Source of the DNA: Bacteroidales bacterium
GTDB lineage: Bacteria; Bacteroidota; Bacteroidia; Bacteroidales; GCA-2748055
Assembly (NCBI GenBank): GCA_029210585.1
Contig: JARGFP010000004.1
Location: forward strand, 124,438-188,437
Reading direction: 5' to 3'
DNA length: 64,000 nucleotides
In this document: positions 1-7,757 of the stretch, in pieces
How the letters are laid out: each line of letters opens with the position of its first letter
Position numbering within the stretch: position 1 is the first letter of the stretch
Notes under the pieces: generated by a model
What the model saw: the letters and a program-made list of their open reading frames with translations, nothing else
Database searches by the model: none
What the model was told of the DNA's origin: nothing
Made by a program: the position numbers and the translations under genes

Positions 1-845
1 ATCACAGTCTGTATGACAGGTCGTTCCGAGGCAACAATTGCAATCTCATCGTCGTGGTAATAAAATGCGGGTCGGATGCCCCATGGATCACGCAGCACAA
101 ATGCATCTCCGTGCCCCATCATTCCGGCAATGGCATACCCGCCGTCCCAGCTTTTGGATGCCTCGGCGAGGATCTTGCCCACATCCAGCTTGTCCGAAAT
201 CAGATCGGTGATGTCCTTGTTTGTATAGCCTTTCGACTTAAAATCATCGAACAGCAGCTGGTTCTCCTTGTCAAGGAAATGGCCCACCTTTTCAAGAATA
301 GTAACGGTATCGGTAAAATCCTTGGGCGACTGTCCGAGTTCCAGCAGGCGGTTGAACAGCTCATCCACGTTGGTGAGATTGAAATTGCCGGCGATCACCA
401 GGTTCCGGGTCTTCCAGTTATTCTGTCGCATCACCGGGTGCAGGTTGTCGGAAGAATTGCTGCCAAAGGTGCCGTAACGCAGGTGTCCCAGGTAGAGTTC
501 TCCTGCAAAGGGAAGGTTTGATTTTGCCCAGTTTGCATCTTCCGTGGAATGGGGATATTTTCGTTCTGCCTTTTTGAAATTGCCGTAGACAGACTTGAAT
601 ATATCGTTGATCGCATCACTTTTGGAAGACCTGAGACGACTGAAATATTTTTTTCCCGGGGCTGCATCCAGCTTGAGACTTACCAGTCCCGCTCCATCCT
701 GTCCCCGGTTGCGCTGCTTCTCCATCAGGAGGTAAAGCTTCTGGAGTCCGTATTTCCATGACCCGTATTTCAACTGATAGTACTCCAGTGGTTTCAACAG
801 CCGGATCAGGGCGATGCCGCACTTGTGATGAATTTCGTCGCTCAT
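1..845 (-). CDS. Amidophosphoribosyltransferase-like protein (N-terminal part, runs off the left edge)
   Basis: The gene reads leftward from an ATG at 845 and is still open at base 1, so only about 281 N-terminal codons are present. The start MSDEIHHKCGIALIRLLKP, followed by RNRGQDGAG and a glutamine-amidotransferase fold, matches the class II (Ntn) glutaminase domain of PurF-type amidophosphoribosyltransferases, in the long Bacteroidota version. These enzymes transfer ammonia from glutamine to PRPP in the first step of purine synthesis. The presumed nucleophile Cys is at residue 9, so the N-terminus must be trimmed for the Cys to become the terminal residue, as in PurF enzymes with a propeptide. 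The phosphoribosyltransferase half lies outside the window. A regulatory paralogue of PurF cannot be excluded. Confidence 0.82.
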   Translation of the reverse strand, partial: MSDEIHHKCGIALIRLLKPLEYYQLKYGSWKYGLQKLYLLMEKQRNRGQDGAGLVSLKLDAAPGKKYFSRLRSSKSDAINDIFKSVYGNFKKAERKYPHSTEDANWAKSNLPFAGELYLGHLRYGTFGSNSSDNLHPVMRQNNWKTRNLVIAGNFNLTNVDELFNRLLELGQSPKDFTDTVTILEKVGHFLDKENQLLFDDFKSKGYTNKDITDLISDKLDVGKILAEASKSWDGGYAIAGMMGHGDAFVLRDPWGIRPAFYYHDDEIAIVASERPVIQTV

Positions 846-866
846 ATATCTTTTGCCAACAGCATA

Positions 867-1322
867 TTATTCTTCGATTATAATTTTGTCCTCCACGATG
901 AACGCATCAGGAAAATCCTTGCGGATAATATCCATGGTTCTCAGGGCATCACGCTTTGTCCTGAAATTCCCGACGTAGATCTTGTAGTAGGAACCTTCAT
1001 ATTCAGGATAAGAAGAGATCTCCGGGTGCAGCGAAAGGAACCTGGCACGCACCCGCATTTGCTCATCCTTGGCTCCATGGCCGTTGTCTGAAAAGATCCT
1101 GATCCTGTATCCTTCGATCCCCCTGTTCCTGCTGTTGTACACCAGGTGCTTCCGGTAATGCTCCTGTACCAGTTTATCCATGCTGATCATTCCCTGTCCG
1201 TTCATCTCTCTCTGCTGAAGACGTTCAAGGGCATCGGTTGCGTTTACATCCGTCCGGGTGCTTTGCGCTAAGGCAGCAACGCTGAAGATGGCGGTTAAAA
1301 TAAAAACTGTAATGATTCTCAT
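867..1322 (-). CDS. Exported SPOR-domain protein
   Basis: A 151-residue protein with a clear Sec signal peptide (hydrophobic residues 3-18, Ala-Leu-Ala before Gln20). The C-terminal half, from about residue 70, has the pattern of a SPOR repeat: GYRIRIFSDNG, a mid-domain helix rich in charge, then YYKIYVGNFRTKRDA and a final beta strand. SPOR domains bind denuded peptidoglycan glycan strands, so the protein is expected in the periplasm. It lies 21 bp downstream of the amidophosphoribosyltransferase-like gene on the same strand and is divergent from the next gene. The family is recognised with good confidence; the specific role is unknown. Confidence 0.75.
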   Translation of the reverse strand: MRIITVFILTAIFSVAALAQSTRTDVNATDALERLQQREMNGQGMISMDKLVQEHYRKHLVYNSRNRGIEGYRIRIFSDNGHGAKDEQMRVRARFLSLHPEISSYPEYEGSYYKIYVGNFRTKRDALRTMDIIRKDFPDAFIVEDKIIIEE

Positions 1323-1339
1323 GGTCGTTATTCGTGGTT

Positions 1340-1347
1340 CAAAATTA
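1340..1347 (-). promoter_or_regulatory. TAnnTTTG -7 box (SPOR gene)
   Basis: TAATTTTG reads toward the SPOR-protein start at 1322. It matches the Bacteroidota primary-sigma -7 consensus. A second match, TATTTTTG, lies at 1378-1385 on the same strand. No convincing -33 element was seen. Confidence 0.35.
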
Positions 1348-1402
1348 ATTAAAAATGTATTCTATTTAAATTTACAGCAAAAATAATAAGTACTTTCGCT
1401 GT

Positions 1403-2110
1403 ATGCCTCAAGAACGGAGAAATACGCGCATTATTGAGATTGCCACCGGTTTGTTGCTGATCCTCTCTGTGCTGATGATGCTGGCAGCGGTACTCCTGGG
1501 AGTTGATTACACCCTGCCGAATGCCACTTTCAGTGAGGATATTGATTTTTTAAGGGACAGTGTCAGCCGTCAGCAGGTGAGTGCAGTCACCTGGCTTGTT
1601 GCCTCCGGGATCATCCTGGTTTTCCAGCCGGTATACCTGATGATGTTCCATCGTTTCCAGGTAGGTGTGCATATTCTCAACAGCCTGTTCATCCTCGCCA
1701 TGGCGTTTTCTTTCTTCAGGGTGGGCCTCAGCGGGCTGCGTATTGCCGATATCACATCGCAACTGATCGATACCGACCCGGAGCTGGGCGATGCAATTAC
1801 GACGGAGATACTCATGTCGATCAGGCAGGTCAAACTGTTTCTCAAACTGGGACTGACTGCCTTCGGTGCATTTGCAACCATTTTCACCGTTGCTCGGTTC
1901 AGCGAGGTAAAGTTCCCGGTGTTCGGAAGCACACTTACGTTTCTTGCAGCACCGGTGGTGATCACTTTCACCTGGCTGAATCCCGACCACATATTAATGA
2001 CTTCCTCACTTGCAGTTGCATGGACCGGGCTGCTGATCATCGGTGCCAGGTTTGTTACACTGGGACTCAAGGAAAAGGTATTGCCCGGGTCACTACCGGA
2101 ATACAGCTGA
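1403..2110 (+). CDS. Polytopic membrane protein of unknown function
   Basis: 235 residues with about six hydrophobic segments (near residues 13-33, 62-84, 88-108, 143-165, 170-188 and 197-219), so an integral inner-membrane protein is likely. The N-terminus is charged (MPQERRNTR). No catalytic motif was recognised. It is followed after 42 bp by the PAS histidine kinase on the same strand; a joint transcript is plausible but not shown. Its start lies opposite the SPOR gene with an 80-bp divergent spacer. Confidence 0.7.
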   Translation: MPQERRNTRIIEIATGLLLILSVLMMLAAVLLGVDYTLPNATFSEDIDFLRDSVSRQQVSAVTWLVASGIILVFQPVYLMMFHRFQVGVHILNSLFILAMAFSFFRVGLSGLRIADITSQLIDTDPELGDAITTEILMSIRQVKLFLKLGLTAFGAFATIFTVARFSEVKFPVFGSTLTFLAAPVVITFTWLNPDHILMTSSLAVAWTGLLIIGARFVTLGLKEKVLPGSLPEYS

Positions 2111-2152
2111 CAAAGCAAAATAATTCCCGGATCGTTCATCACCCAAATCAAT

Positions 2153-3265
2153 ATGGAAAAGAAAAAAACCACGAATAAGAAACTGCTTGAAACCCTGGTC
2201 CCCGATATTGTTTCCAGGAAATTCCTGGAGGGACTGATTGAGACACTCCCCAACATTGTCGCTCTCCTGGACGACGAACGCAGGCTGGTTTATTCCAACA
2301 GGGCCATGGATGAGTCGCTTGGGGAACAGGACCTTGAAACAGCATTTAACCTGCGTCCCGGGGAAATTTTCCAGTGTGTACATGCACACAATACGCCGGG
2401 CGGATGCGGCACATCTGAAGCGTGTGAATTCTGCGGGGCCATGCGTGCCATGCAACGGTCCAGGTCCGAGGCAACCACCATTAGCAGCAACTACAGGATC
2501 TTCAGTTCCATAAATGGCAAAAACAAAGCCTACAATTTCCGGTTCACAGCGTCTCCTGTCCGGCATGAAGGCAATTTCTTCTACCTGGTAACCATTGAAG
2601 ACACCAGCGATCAGAACAGGAAGGAAGAACTGGTAAGGATTTTCTTCCACGATGTGATGAATGCGCTGGGAAGCCTGCACGGCGTTATCAACCTGATCAG
2701 GGAAAAGGACCATCCTGATCCCCTGCACATGGAGATTCTGGAGTCAACCTACAATTCCCTGTTTGACAGCATCAGCGAACAAAAGCAATACAGCCTGGCA
2801 GCAAGCGGTCAGCTGGCCGTAAGGCAGGAAGAGATCCATACCCGTGATCTGCTGATCGAGGTCGCATTGCCTTTCAGCGGAGATTCCACGTCCAGGTCTG
2901 CAGTTGAAGTGGAAGAAACAATTGCAGAGGTGACCTTCGTGTCGGACCCTGCGCTGCTCGGAAGGGTGCTCACCAATATGCTGAAAAATGCGACCGAGGC
3001 TTCGGCACCCGGAAAACCGGTGAGGATCGGAGCCGAACTGGCAGGTGAACAGATACGTTTCTGGGTGCATAACCAGGGGATGATCCCGCGGGAAGTACAA
3101 CAGCAAATCTTCGAACGGTCGTTTTCGACCAAGGGGAAAGGCCGCGGACTCGGAACCTTCAGCATGAAACTGATCGGCGAAACCTACCTTAACGGGAAAG
3201 TTGATTTTTCTTCAGATGCAGAGAACGGGACGATCTTCATGATCGATCTTCCTATGCATCCATAG
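2153..3265 (+). CDS. PAS-domain sensor histidine kinase with a Cys/His cluster
   Basis: 370 residues, no membrane segment, so a cytosolic kinase. A PAS domain spans roughly residues 25-150 and contains a tight cluster C75, H77, C85, C91 and C94 (CVHAHN...GGCGTSEACEFCGA). This pattern recurs in PAS kinases and suggests metal or redox sensing. The dimerisation/phosphoacceptor motif is FFHDVMN with H166. The HATPase domain follows, with an N-box (NMLKNATEA) and a G-box (TKGKGRGLGTF). No receiver domain or partner response regulator is adjacent. The last 14 bp overlap the 3' end of the convergent yebC-like gene. The kinase assignment is firm; the signal is inferred. Confidence 0.88.
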   Translation: MEKKKTTNKKLLETLVPDIVSRKFLEGLIETLPNIVALLDDERRLVYSNRAMDESLGEQDLETAFNLRPGEIFQCVHAHNTPGGCGTSEACEFCGAMRAMQRSRSEATTISSNYRIFSSINGKNKAYNFRFTASPVRHEGNFFYLVTIEDTSDQNRKEELVRIFFHDVMNALGSLHGVINLIREKDHPDPLHMEILESTYNSLFDSISEQKQYSLAASGQLAVRQEEIHTRDLLIEVALPFSGDSTSRSAVEVEETIAEVTFVSDPALLGRVLTNMLKNATEASAPGKPVRIGAELAGEQIRFWVHNQGMIPREVQQQIFERSFSTKGKGRGLGTFSMKLIGETYLNGKVDFSSDAENGTIFMIDLPMHP

Positions 3266-3995
3266 CAGCCTCCACCTCTTCTGTAACTTCGAGGTTGTGG
3301 AATACATTCTGAACGTCATCGTCATCCTCGAACTCCTCGACGATCCGCAGTATCTGCAGGGATTCTTCCACTGAAAGCGTCTTGGTATCATTCGGAATAC
3401 GCTGCAGCTCTGCACTTTCGGTATCGAGCCCCAGTTCTTCCAGTTTCTTCTGCACCGCATGAAATTCTTCCATCGGCGTGGTGATCATGAAGGTATCATC
3501 GTTGAGTTCGATATCCTCCACCCCGGCATCAATGATTTCCAGTTCAAATTCTTCCGGATCCAGGTCGCCCTTGGGCAGGGTGATGACCCCTTTGCGATCG
3601 AACAGGAACGACAGGGAACCGTTGGTGCCCAGCGACCCACCCCTTTTGGAAAAGATCGACCTTACACTGCTCACGGTCCTGTTGTTATTGTCGGTAAGTG
3701 CTTCAATGAAAACTGCTATGCCGTGGGGAAGATATCCCTCAAAGGTCACCTCCTGGTAACTTGCGTTATCTTTATTGGCCTTGTTGATCGCCCGCTGGAT
3801 ATTGTCCTTGGGCATGTTCATCCCTTTGGCCGTCTGCACAGCCGACCGCAAGCGCGGGTTGGTCTCCGGATCACTTCCCCCCTGCTCGGCGGCAATGGTG
3901 ATCTCCTTGATCAGCTTCGTGAATATCTTTCCCCTTTTGGCATCAATTGCCCCTTTCTTTCTTTTGATCGTCGACCATTTGCTGTGTCCTGACAT
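3252..3995 (-). CDS. YebC/PmpR-family protein
   Basis: 247 residues beginning MSGHSKWSTIKRKKGAIDAKRG, the unmistakable N-terminus of the YebC/PmpR family, with the family pattern AAEQGGSDPETNPRLRSAV and NMPKDNIQRAI. Family members act as DNA-binding regulators (PmpR type) or as translation factors that relieve ribosome stalling at polyproline (YebC type). Which role applies here cannot be read from the sequence. Length is normal, and the Asp/Glu-rich tail (EEFEDDDDVQ) is common in Bacteroidota members. A TATTTTTG promoter box lies about 25 bp upstream. Confidence 0.95.
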   Translation of the reverse strand: MSGHSKWSTIKRKKGAIDAKRGKIFTKLIKEITIAAEQGGSDPETNPRLRSAVQTAKGMNMPKDNIQRAINKANKDNASYQEVTFEGYLPHGIAVFIEALTDNNNRTVSSVRSIFSKRGGSLGTNGSLSFLFDRKGVITLPKGDLDPEEFELEIIDAGVEDIELNDDTFMITTPMEEFHAVQKKLEELGLDTESAELQRIPNDTKTLSVEESLQILRIVEEFEDDDDVQNVFHNLEVTEEVEAAMDA

Positions 3996-4016
3996 ATCCT
4001 GTTGTTTGGTTCACTG

Positions 4017-4024
4017 CAAAAATA
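4017..4024 (-). promoter_or_regulatory. TAnnTTTG -7 box (yebC-like gene)
   Basis: TATTTTTG on the minus strand, 21 bp before the start codon at 3995. Matches the Bacteroidota -7 consensus; no clear -33 element. Confidence 0.4.
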
Positions 4025-4050
4025 GAAAAACAGGCGGATATTTGAAACAG

Positions 4051-4584
4051 TTACCGCCGAACTACCTGCACACCTCCGAATACAACGCCTACCCGTATAT
4101 GCAGTGAAGCTGAATCAGAATTGTAACTGTCTGACGTATAGCTTGTAGTTCCGAATACAGCCGTATTGCCACCCGGCAATTCTGCACCGGCAAATACTGC
4201 GTCGGCATCAATGCGTACAGGCATGTCTTCTCTGATCCTGATCACGGAACCGCCAAAGATGGTGTTCACCTTGGCATCGAAATTACCTTCTGACAGATCC
4301 ACATTGGTGAAGTCATAGACCCCTTTTCCAAAGATAACGCTGTATTCCTTGCCCCTTTCAGGTTGTTCATACACGCGTTCGTTAAAGATGGTCTCCTCGG
4401 GACCGATCTTTCCTTCCGGGATCAATACCCTGCCAAAGAGCACCTTGATGCCCAGGAAAATGAAGAATACACCTACCAGGACCTTGAAGATCGGGAAATC
4501 GATGTTAAAAACCACCTTGATAATGAGTACGGTACCTAATATAAGTAACAGCGCACCCCAGAATAAACCAGCTCCCATTTTCAT
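4051..4584 (-). CDS. LiaF-like membrane protein
   Basis: About 177 residues from the ATG at 4584 (MKMGAGLFWG); the frame is open to an ATG at 4632, but the extra 16 residues come from AT-rich leader-like sequence. Two hydrophobic segments (GALLLILGTVLIIKVVF and FKVLVGVFFIFLGIKVLFG) precede a soluble beta-rich domain with repeated FGG/FGK turns. This is typical of the LiaF/DUF5668-type membrane proteins linked to envelope stress sensing in other bacteria. No two-component genes are adjacent, so an envelope-stress role is inference from the family only. Confidence 0.72.
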   Translation of the reverse strand: MKMGAGLFWGALLLILGTVLIIKVVFNIDFPIFKVLVGVFFIFLGIKVLFGRVLIPEGKIGPEETIFNERVYEQPERGKEYSVIFGKGVYDFTNVDLSEGNFDAKVNTIFGGSVIRIREDMPVRIDADAVFAGAELPGGNTAVFGTTSYTSDSYNSDSASLHIRVGVVFGGVQVVRR

Positions 4585-4632
4585 TCGTTTAAAATTTATA
4601 TTAAAATAAGAAGAAATAATAAATTTCTTCAC

Positions 4633-5032
4633 TCATGTAACCGCTTCGCTCTCACATAATTTTTTTTAATCCTGTCCATAAGGAGTGTACAATTAAAAAA
4701 AATCATGTTCGTTTCATTTTGTTTTAAATTAATATGATTCGTTTAAAATTGTTCCTTATTGTTTTATGAAACAAACTTACAACCTGTTCATCAAATCCAA
4801 CAGTGCTAATCGGCGAAATGCAGGTAAAAATCGGTGAATTGGTGTTTCCGGCACCTGCATGTACCTCCGGTGGATTCAAGGTGCGGAATGATATATATAT
4901 TTTACTATACATTTATATAACTATTTAAATTTTGATTAATATATATATTTCTTTGGCCAGACCGGGGCTCTGTCACTTACATAATTTCACGTTAAAAAAC
5001 GCACCAGACCTGCCGGTTGCTGCAAAATTGAC
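4633..5032. other. AT-rich intergenic region
   Basis: About 400 bp between the divergent LiaF-like gene and miaB, strongly AT-rich at both ends. It contains an 8-bp perfect inverted repeat (ATGCAGGT at 4818-4825, ACCTGCAT at 4853-4860) and a short echo of AATCGGYGAA. No convincing gene was seen. Confidence 0.5.
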
Positions 5033-5040
5033 TATTTTTG
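5033..5040 (+). promoter_or_regulatory. TAnnTTTG -7 box next to the miaB start
   Basis: TATTTTTG ends 4 bp before the miaB ATG at 5045. If this is the -7 element, transcription would start at or next to the start codon, giving a leaderless or nearly leaderless mRNA. The same arrangement recurs in this window. Confidence 0.45.
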
Positions 5041-5044
5041 CGGC

Positions 5045-6514
5045 ATGCCGGCAAAGAAGTTATATATAGAGACCTACGGTTGTCAGATGAACGTGGTGGA
5101 CTCCGAGGTGGTGGTGGCCATTCTTCAGCAGCAGGACTACGAGTTGACGGAAAAAATGGAAGAGGCCGATTTGGTACTGGTCAACACATGCTCCATCCGC
5201 GACAACGCGGAGCAGAAGGTACGGACCAGGATCATGGAATTCGGAAGACAGAAGAAAATCAACGAACACCTGGTGGTGGGAGTGATCGGTTGTATGGCCG
5301 AGCGGCTCAAGGAAAAACTGTTGGAAGACGAGCGCTCCGTCGACCTGGTGGTGGGTCCGGATGCCTACCGCGAACTTCCCCGGCTGTTGCAGGAAGTGGA
5401 CAATGGCCAGAAGGGGATCAATACACAGCTTTCCCTGGAGGAGACCTACGCCGATGTCAGCCCGGTAAGGCTGGACAAAAACAGGGTATCCTCCTTCGTC
5501 TCCATCATGCGGGGCTGCAACAACTTTTGTGCCTACTGCGTGGTCCCCTATACCCGGGGAAGGGAACGCAGCCGTGATCCGCATACCATCGAACGGGAAG
5601 TGCGGGAACTTTTTGACAACGGATACAGGGAAGTCACCCTGCTGGGACAGAATGTCAACTCGTACCTCTGGGACGGCAGCCAGGGAGACCGGGGAACCGG
5701 GGGACCGGGGGACCGGGGGACCCGGGGAGCGGGTGATGGAAGCAATGGAAAATTCGGCGCAGCTGGTATTTGGGCAGCTGATGCAGGCGACCCTGGCGGA
5801 ACCGCAAAGAAAGAAGAATCGGGCACATCGCCGGTCAGGTTTGAGGACCTGCTGGAACGGATCGCGAACATCTCACCAAGGCTGAGGGTCCGGTTCGCTA
5901 CTTCCCATCCCAAGGACATGTCTGATGAGCTATTGCTGACAATGGCAAAACACCAGAACCTCTGCCGGAGCATCCACCTGCCGGTGCAGTCGGGCAGTAC
6001 AGCAGTGCTGAAAAGAATGAAACGGGGATACACCCGCGAAATGTATGAAGACCGTGTGCGGGCGATCCGAAAATACCTGCCCGAGGCAACTATCTCCACC
6101 GATATCATCGCCGGATTCTGTGGCGAGACAGAAGCGGAACACCGCGAAACCCTTGAACTGATGCGATGGGCAGGATTCGACCTGGCCTACATGTTCAAAT
6201 ACAGCGAACGCCCCGATACTTTTGCAGCAAAGAAATACAAAGACGATGTCCCGGAAGAGATCAAGTCCAGGAGGCTGAGCGAGATCATCCGGCTGCAGGG
6301 AGAACTTTCCCTGGCAAGTAAAAAAGAGGATATCGGCAATACCTATGAAGTGCTGGTGGAAGGCACTTCAAAGAAATCGGCAGCAGAACTGGTGGGCAGG
6401 ACCAGTCAGAACAAAGTGGTGGTGTTCCCCGCGCATGACATGCAGGCCGGTGATTACGCACAGGTGCGCATCAGGGATTGTACCTCGGCCACCCTGCTGG
6501 GAGAGGTGGTGTAA
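5045..6514 (+). CDS. miaB: tRNA-2-methylthio-N6-dimethylallyladenosine synthase MiaB, with a low-complexity insert
   Basis: A 489-residue radical-SAM methylthiotransferase that adds the 2-methylthio group to A37 of tRNAs reading UNN codons. The N-terminal UPF0004 domain has Cys13, Cys49 and Cys83 for the auxiliary cluster. The radical-SAM motif is C158-x3-C162-x2-C165 (MRGCNNFCAYC). A TRAM domain ends the protein. Residues about 211-263, after GQNVNSYLWD and before PVRFEDLL, are an unusual Gly-rich insert that the usual family members lack or keep very short. It is coded partly by five 8-bp ACCGGGGG-like units. Function is secure; the insert probably forms a disordered surface loop. A hairpin terminator overlaps the stop codon. 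Confidence 0.95.
   Translation: MPAKKLYIETYGCQMNVVDSEVVVAILQQQDYELTEKMEEADLVLVNTCSIRDNAEQKVRTRIMEFGRQKKINEHLVVGVIGCMAERLKEKLLEDERSVDLVVGPDAYRELPRLLQEVDNGQKGINTQLSLEETYADVSPVRLDKNRVSSFVSIMRGCNNFCAYCVVPYTRGRERSRDPHTIEREVRELFDNGYREVTLLGQNVNSYLWDGSQGDRGTGGPGDRGTRGAGDGSNGKFGAAGIWAADAGDPGGTAKKEESGTSPVRFEDLLERIANISPRLRVRFATSHPKDMSDELLLTMAKHQNLCRSIHLPVQSGSTAVLKRMKRGYTREMYEDRVRAIRKYLPEATISTDIIAGFCGETEAEHRETLELMRWAGFDLAYMFKYSERPDTFAAKKYKDDVPEEIKSRRLSEIIRLQGELSLASKKEDIGNTYEVLVEGTSKKSAAELVGRTSQNKVVVFPAHDMQAGDYAQVRIRDCTSATLLGEVV
5688..5727 (+). repeat. Octanucleotide tandem repeat inside miaB
   Basis: Five tandem 8-bp units: ACCGGGGA, then three exact ACCGGGGG copies, then ACCCGGGG. Because 8 is not a multiple of 3, the protein repeat is GDRGTGGP (24 bp), and a change of one unit would shift the reading frame. 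Confidence 0.9.
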
Positions 6515-6542
6515 ATCTGTATAAACACCACCAATTCTTTTT
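6505..6542 (+). terminator. Rho-independent terminator of miaB
   Basis: GGTGGTGT (6505-6512) pairs with ACACCACC (6525-6532) and is followed by a T-rich run. The 5' arm includes the miaB stop codon region. Confidence 0.65.
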
Positions 6543-6645
6543 CTATATAACCGGTTGTTGATGAACGATAAACATTTATGGCAGCCATGTGTGTAATTGA
6601 TGACAGTTCTTCCACCCGGGCCACCTGTACATCCGGCGTATCTGT

Positions 6646-6653
6646 TATATTTG
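6646..6653 (+). promoter_or_regulatory. TAnnTTTG -7 box (AhpD-like gene)
   Basis: TATATTTG, about 93 bp before the ATG at 6747. Matches the Bacteroidota -7 consensus; no strong -33 element. Confidence 0.35.
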
Positions 6654-6746
6654 ATCTTAAATCCGAAACAGGTGAGGCTAAACGGCCAGAAGAAGATTAT
6701 GTAACATTTGAACCAATGATCAACCTGATATTGAAATAATATACCC

Positions 6747-7091
6747 ATGAACGACCAGATAAAAGATTTCCGCTCCTACCGCGAGCAAATGAACGAACGG
6801 CTGCTGGCCGCAGATAACAAAGTGATCAAGCGCATCTTCAACCTGGATACGAATACCTTCACCGACGGTGCACTTTCGGCAAAGGTGAAAGAAATGCTCG
6901 GACTTGCCACTTCCATGGTGCTGCGCTGCGACGACTGCATCAAATACCACCTGGAAAAATGCATGGAACAGGGCGTCAACAAGGAGGAACTCATGGAGAT
7001 ATTTGCGGTTGCCAACCTGGTGGGCGGCACAATTGTAATCCCGCACACACGACGTGCACTGGAGTATTGGGAACTGCTGGAGAAGGAATAA
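6747..7091 (+). CDS. Carboxymuconolactone decarboxylase/AhpD-family protein
   Basis: 114 residues, the usual size of single-domain CMD proteins. The CxxC-x3-H motif C61-DD-C64-IKYH68 is the AhpD-type redox and proton-relay site, and the helical pattern after it (EEIFAVANLVGGTIVIPHTRRA) fits the family. Such proteins are often peroxidase partners or disulfide reductases; the substrate is not known. It stands alone between miaB and a convergent STAS gene. Confidence 0.85.
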   Translation: MNDQIKDFRSYREQMNERLLAADNKVIKRIFNLDTNTFTDGALSAKVKEMLGLATSMVLRCDDCIKYHLEKCMEQGVNKEELMEIFAVANLVGGTIVIPHTRRALEYWELLEKE

Positions 7092-7138
7092 CTTCAACAA
7101 TCTCCTTCACATTCATCCCCCAAATAATTCCCTTCCGC

Positions 7139-7489
7139 TCAGTCATCCAGCTCTAATTCAAGCTTCTCCTGCACCTCATAGGAAGAGAGAATTTCGAATG
7201 CATTATACACATCCGTCTCGGAAAGTAACTCTTGCACCTCATCGCCCACATTGCACAGCTGAAACCTGCTCCCCCTGGCCTGCGATATCTCCGCTGCCAG
7301 CTTCAGGGTGCTGAAACCCGAGGAATCAATAAAACGGATCCCGGAAAGGTTAAATATGATGTGTCTGCCAGGTACACTTACCAGGTCGTTTAACTGTTCC
7401 TTGATAAGCTCTGAAAACAGAATATTGAGTTTATTAACGTTGAAGAGGGAAACAATGAATTTCTCCTCCTCCTTCGCTATTTTTAACAT
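7139..7489 (-). CDS. STAS-domain protein (anti-sigma factor antagonist type)
   Basis: 116 residues forming one STAS domain. The signature IIFNLSGIRFIDSSGFSTL contains the conserved Asp-Ser-Ser-Gly, with S56 or S57 as the likely phosphorylation site. SpoIIAA-like proteins bind an anti-sigma kinase and are switched by phosphorylation. No partner kinase, phosphatase or sigma factor is adjacent, so the pathway is unknown. The C-terminal tail (QEKLELELDD) is acidic. Confidence 0.85.
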   Translation of the reverse strand: MLKIAKEEEKFIVSLFNVNKLNILFSELIKEQLNDLVSVPGRHIIFNLSGIRFIDSSGFSTLKLAAEISQARGSRFQLCNVGDEVQELLSETDVYNAFEILSSYEVQEKLELELDD

Positions 7490-7711
7490 AAATCCTGTAT
7501 ACTTAATTTATTTATCATTGGCTGCAGGTGGCTGGTAAAGTCCCGATCTTGCGGGTACAGTATAACGCTTGTCCCGGATCATGATTCCGGACATTATACA
7601 CAACCACTCATTCAACTTCACGTCACAAAATTATGCATAGTTTCAATGCAGTCTTATCCGAAAAGATGAAAATATGCACATATCTGCATATTTTTTTTAA
7701 GATCCGGCCGC

Positions 7712-7757
7712 TTTAAGATTCATCTTACTCTATCTTTAAGATTCATCTTACTCTATC
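7712..7757. repeat. 23-bp exact tandem duplication at the aspS stop codon
   Basis: Two identical 23-bp copies, 7712-7734 and 7735-7757. The right copy covers the last codons and stop of aspS (minus strand), so the left copy is a duplicate of the gene's 3' end placed just after the stop. Confidence 0.92.

Noticed and set aside
4724..4912. Minus-strand open frame of 62 codons in the gap before miaB
   Set aside because: AT-rich leader region, no motif, no promoter or start signal, and typical of chance frames.
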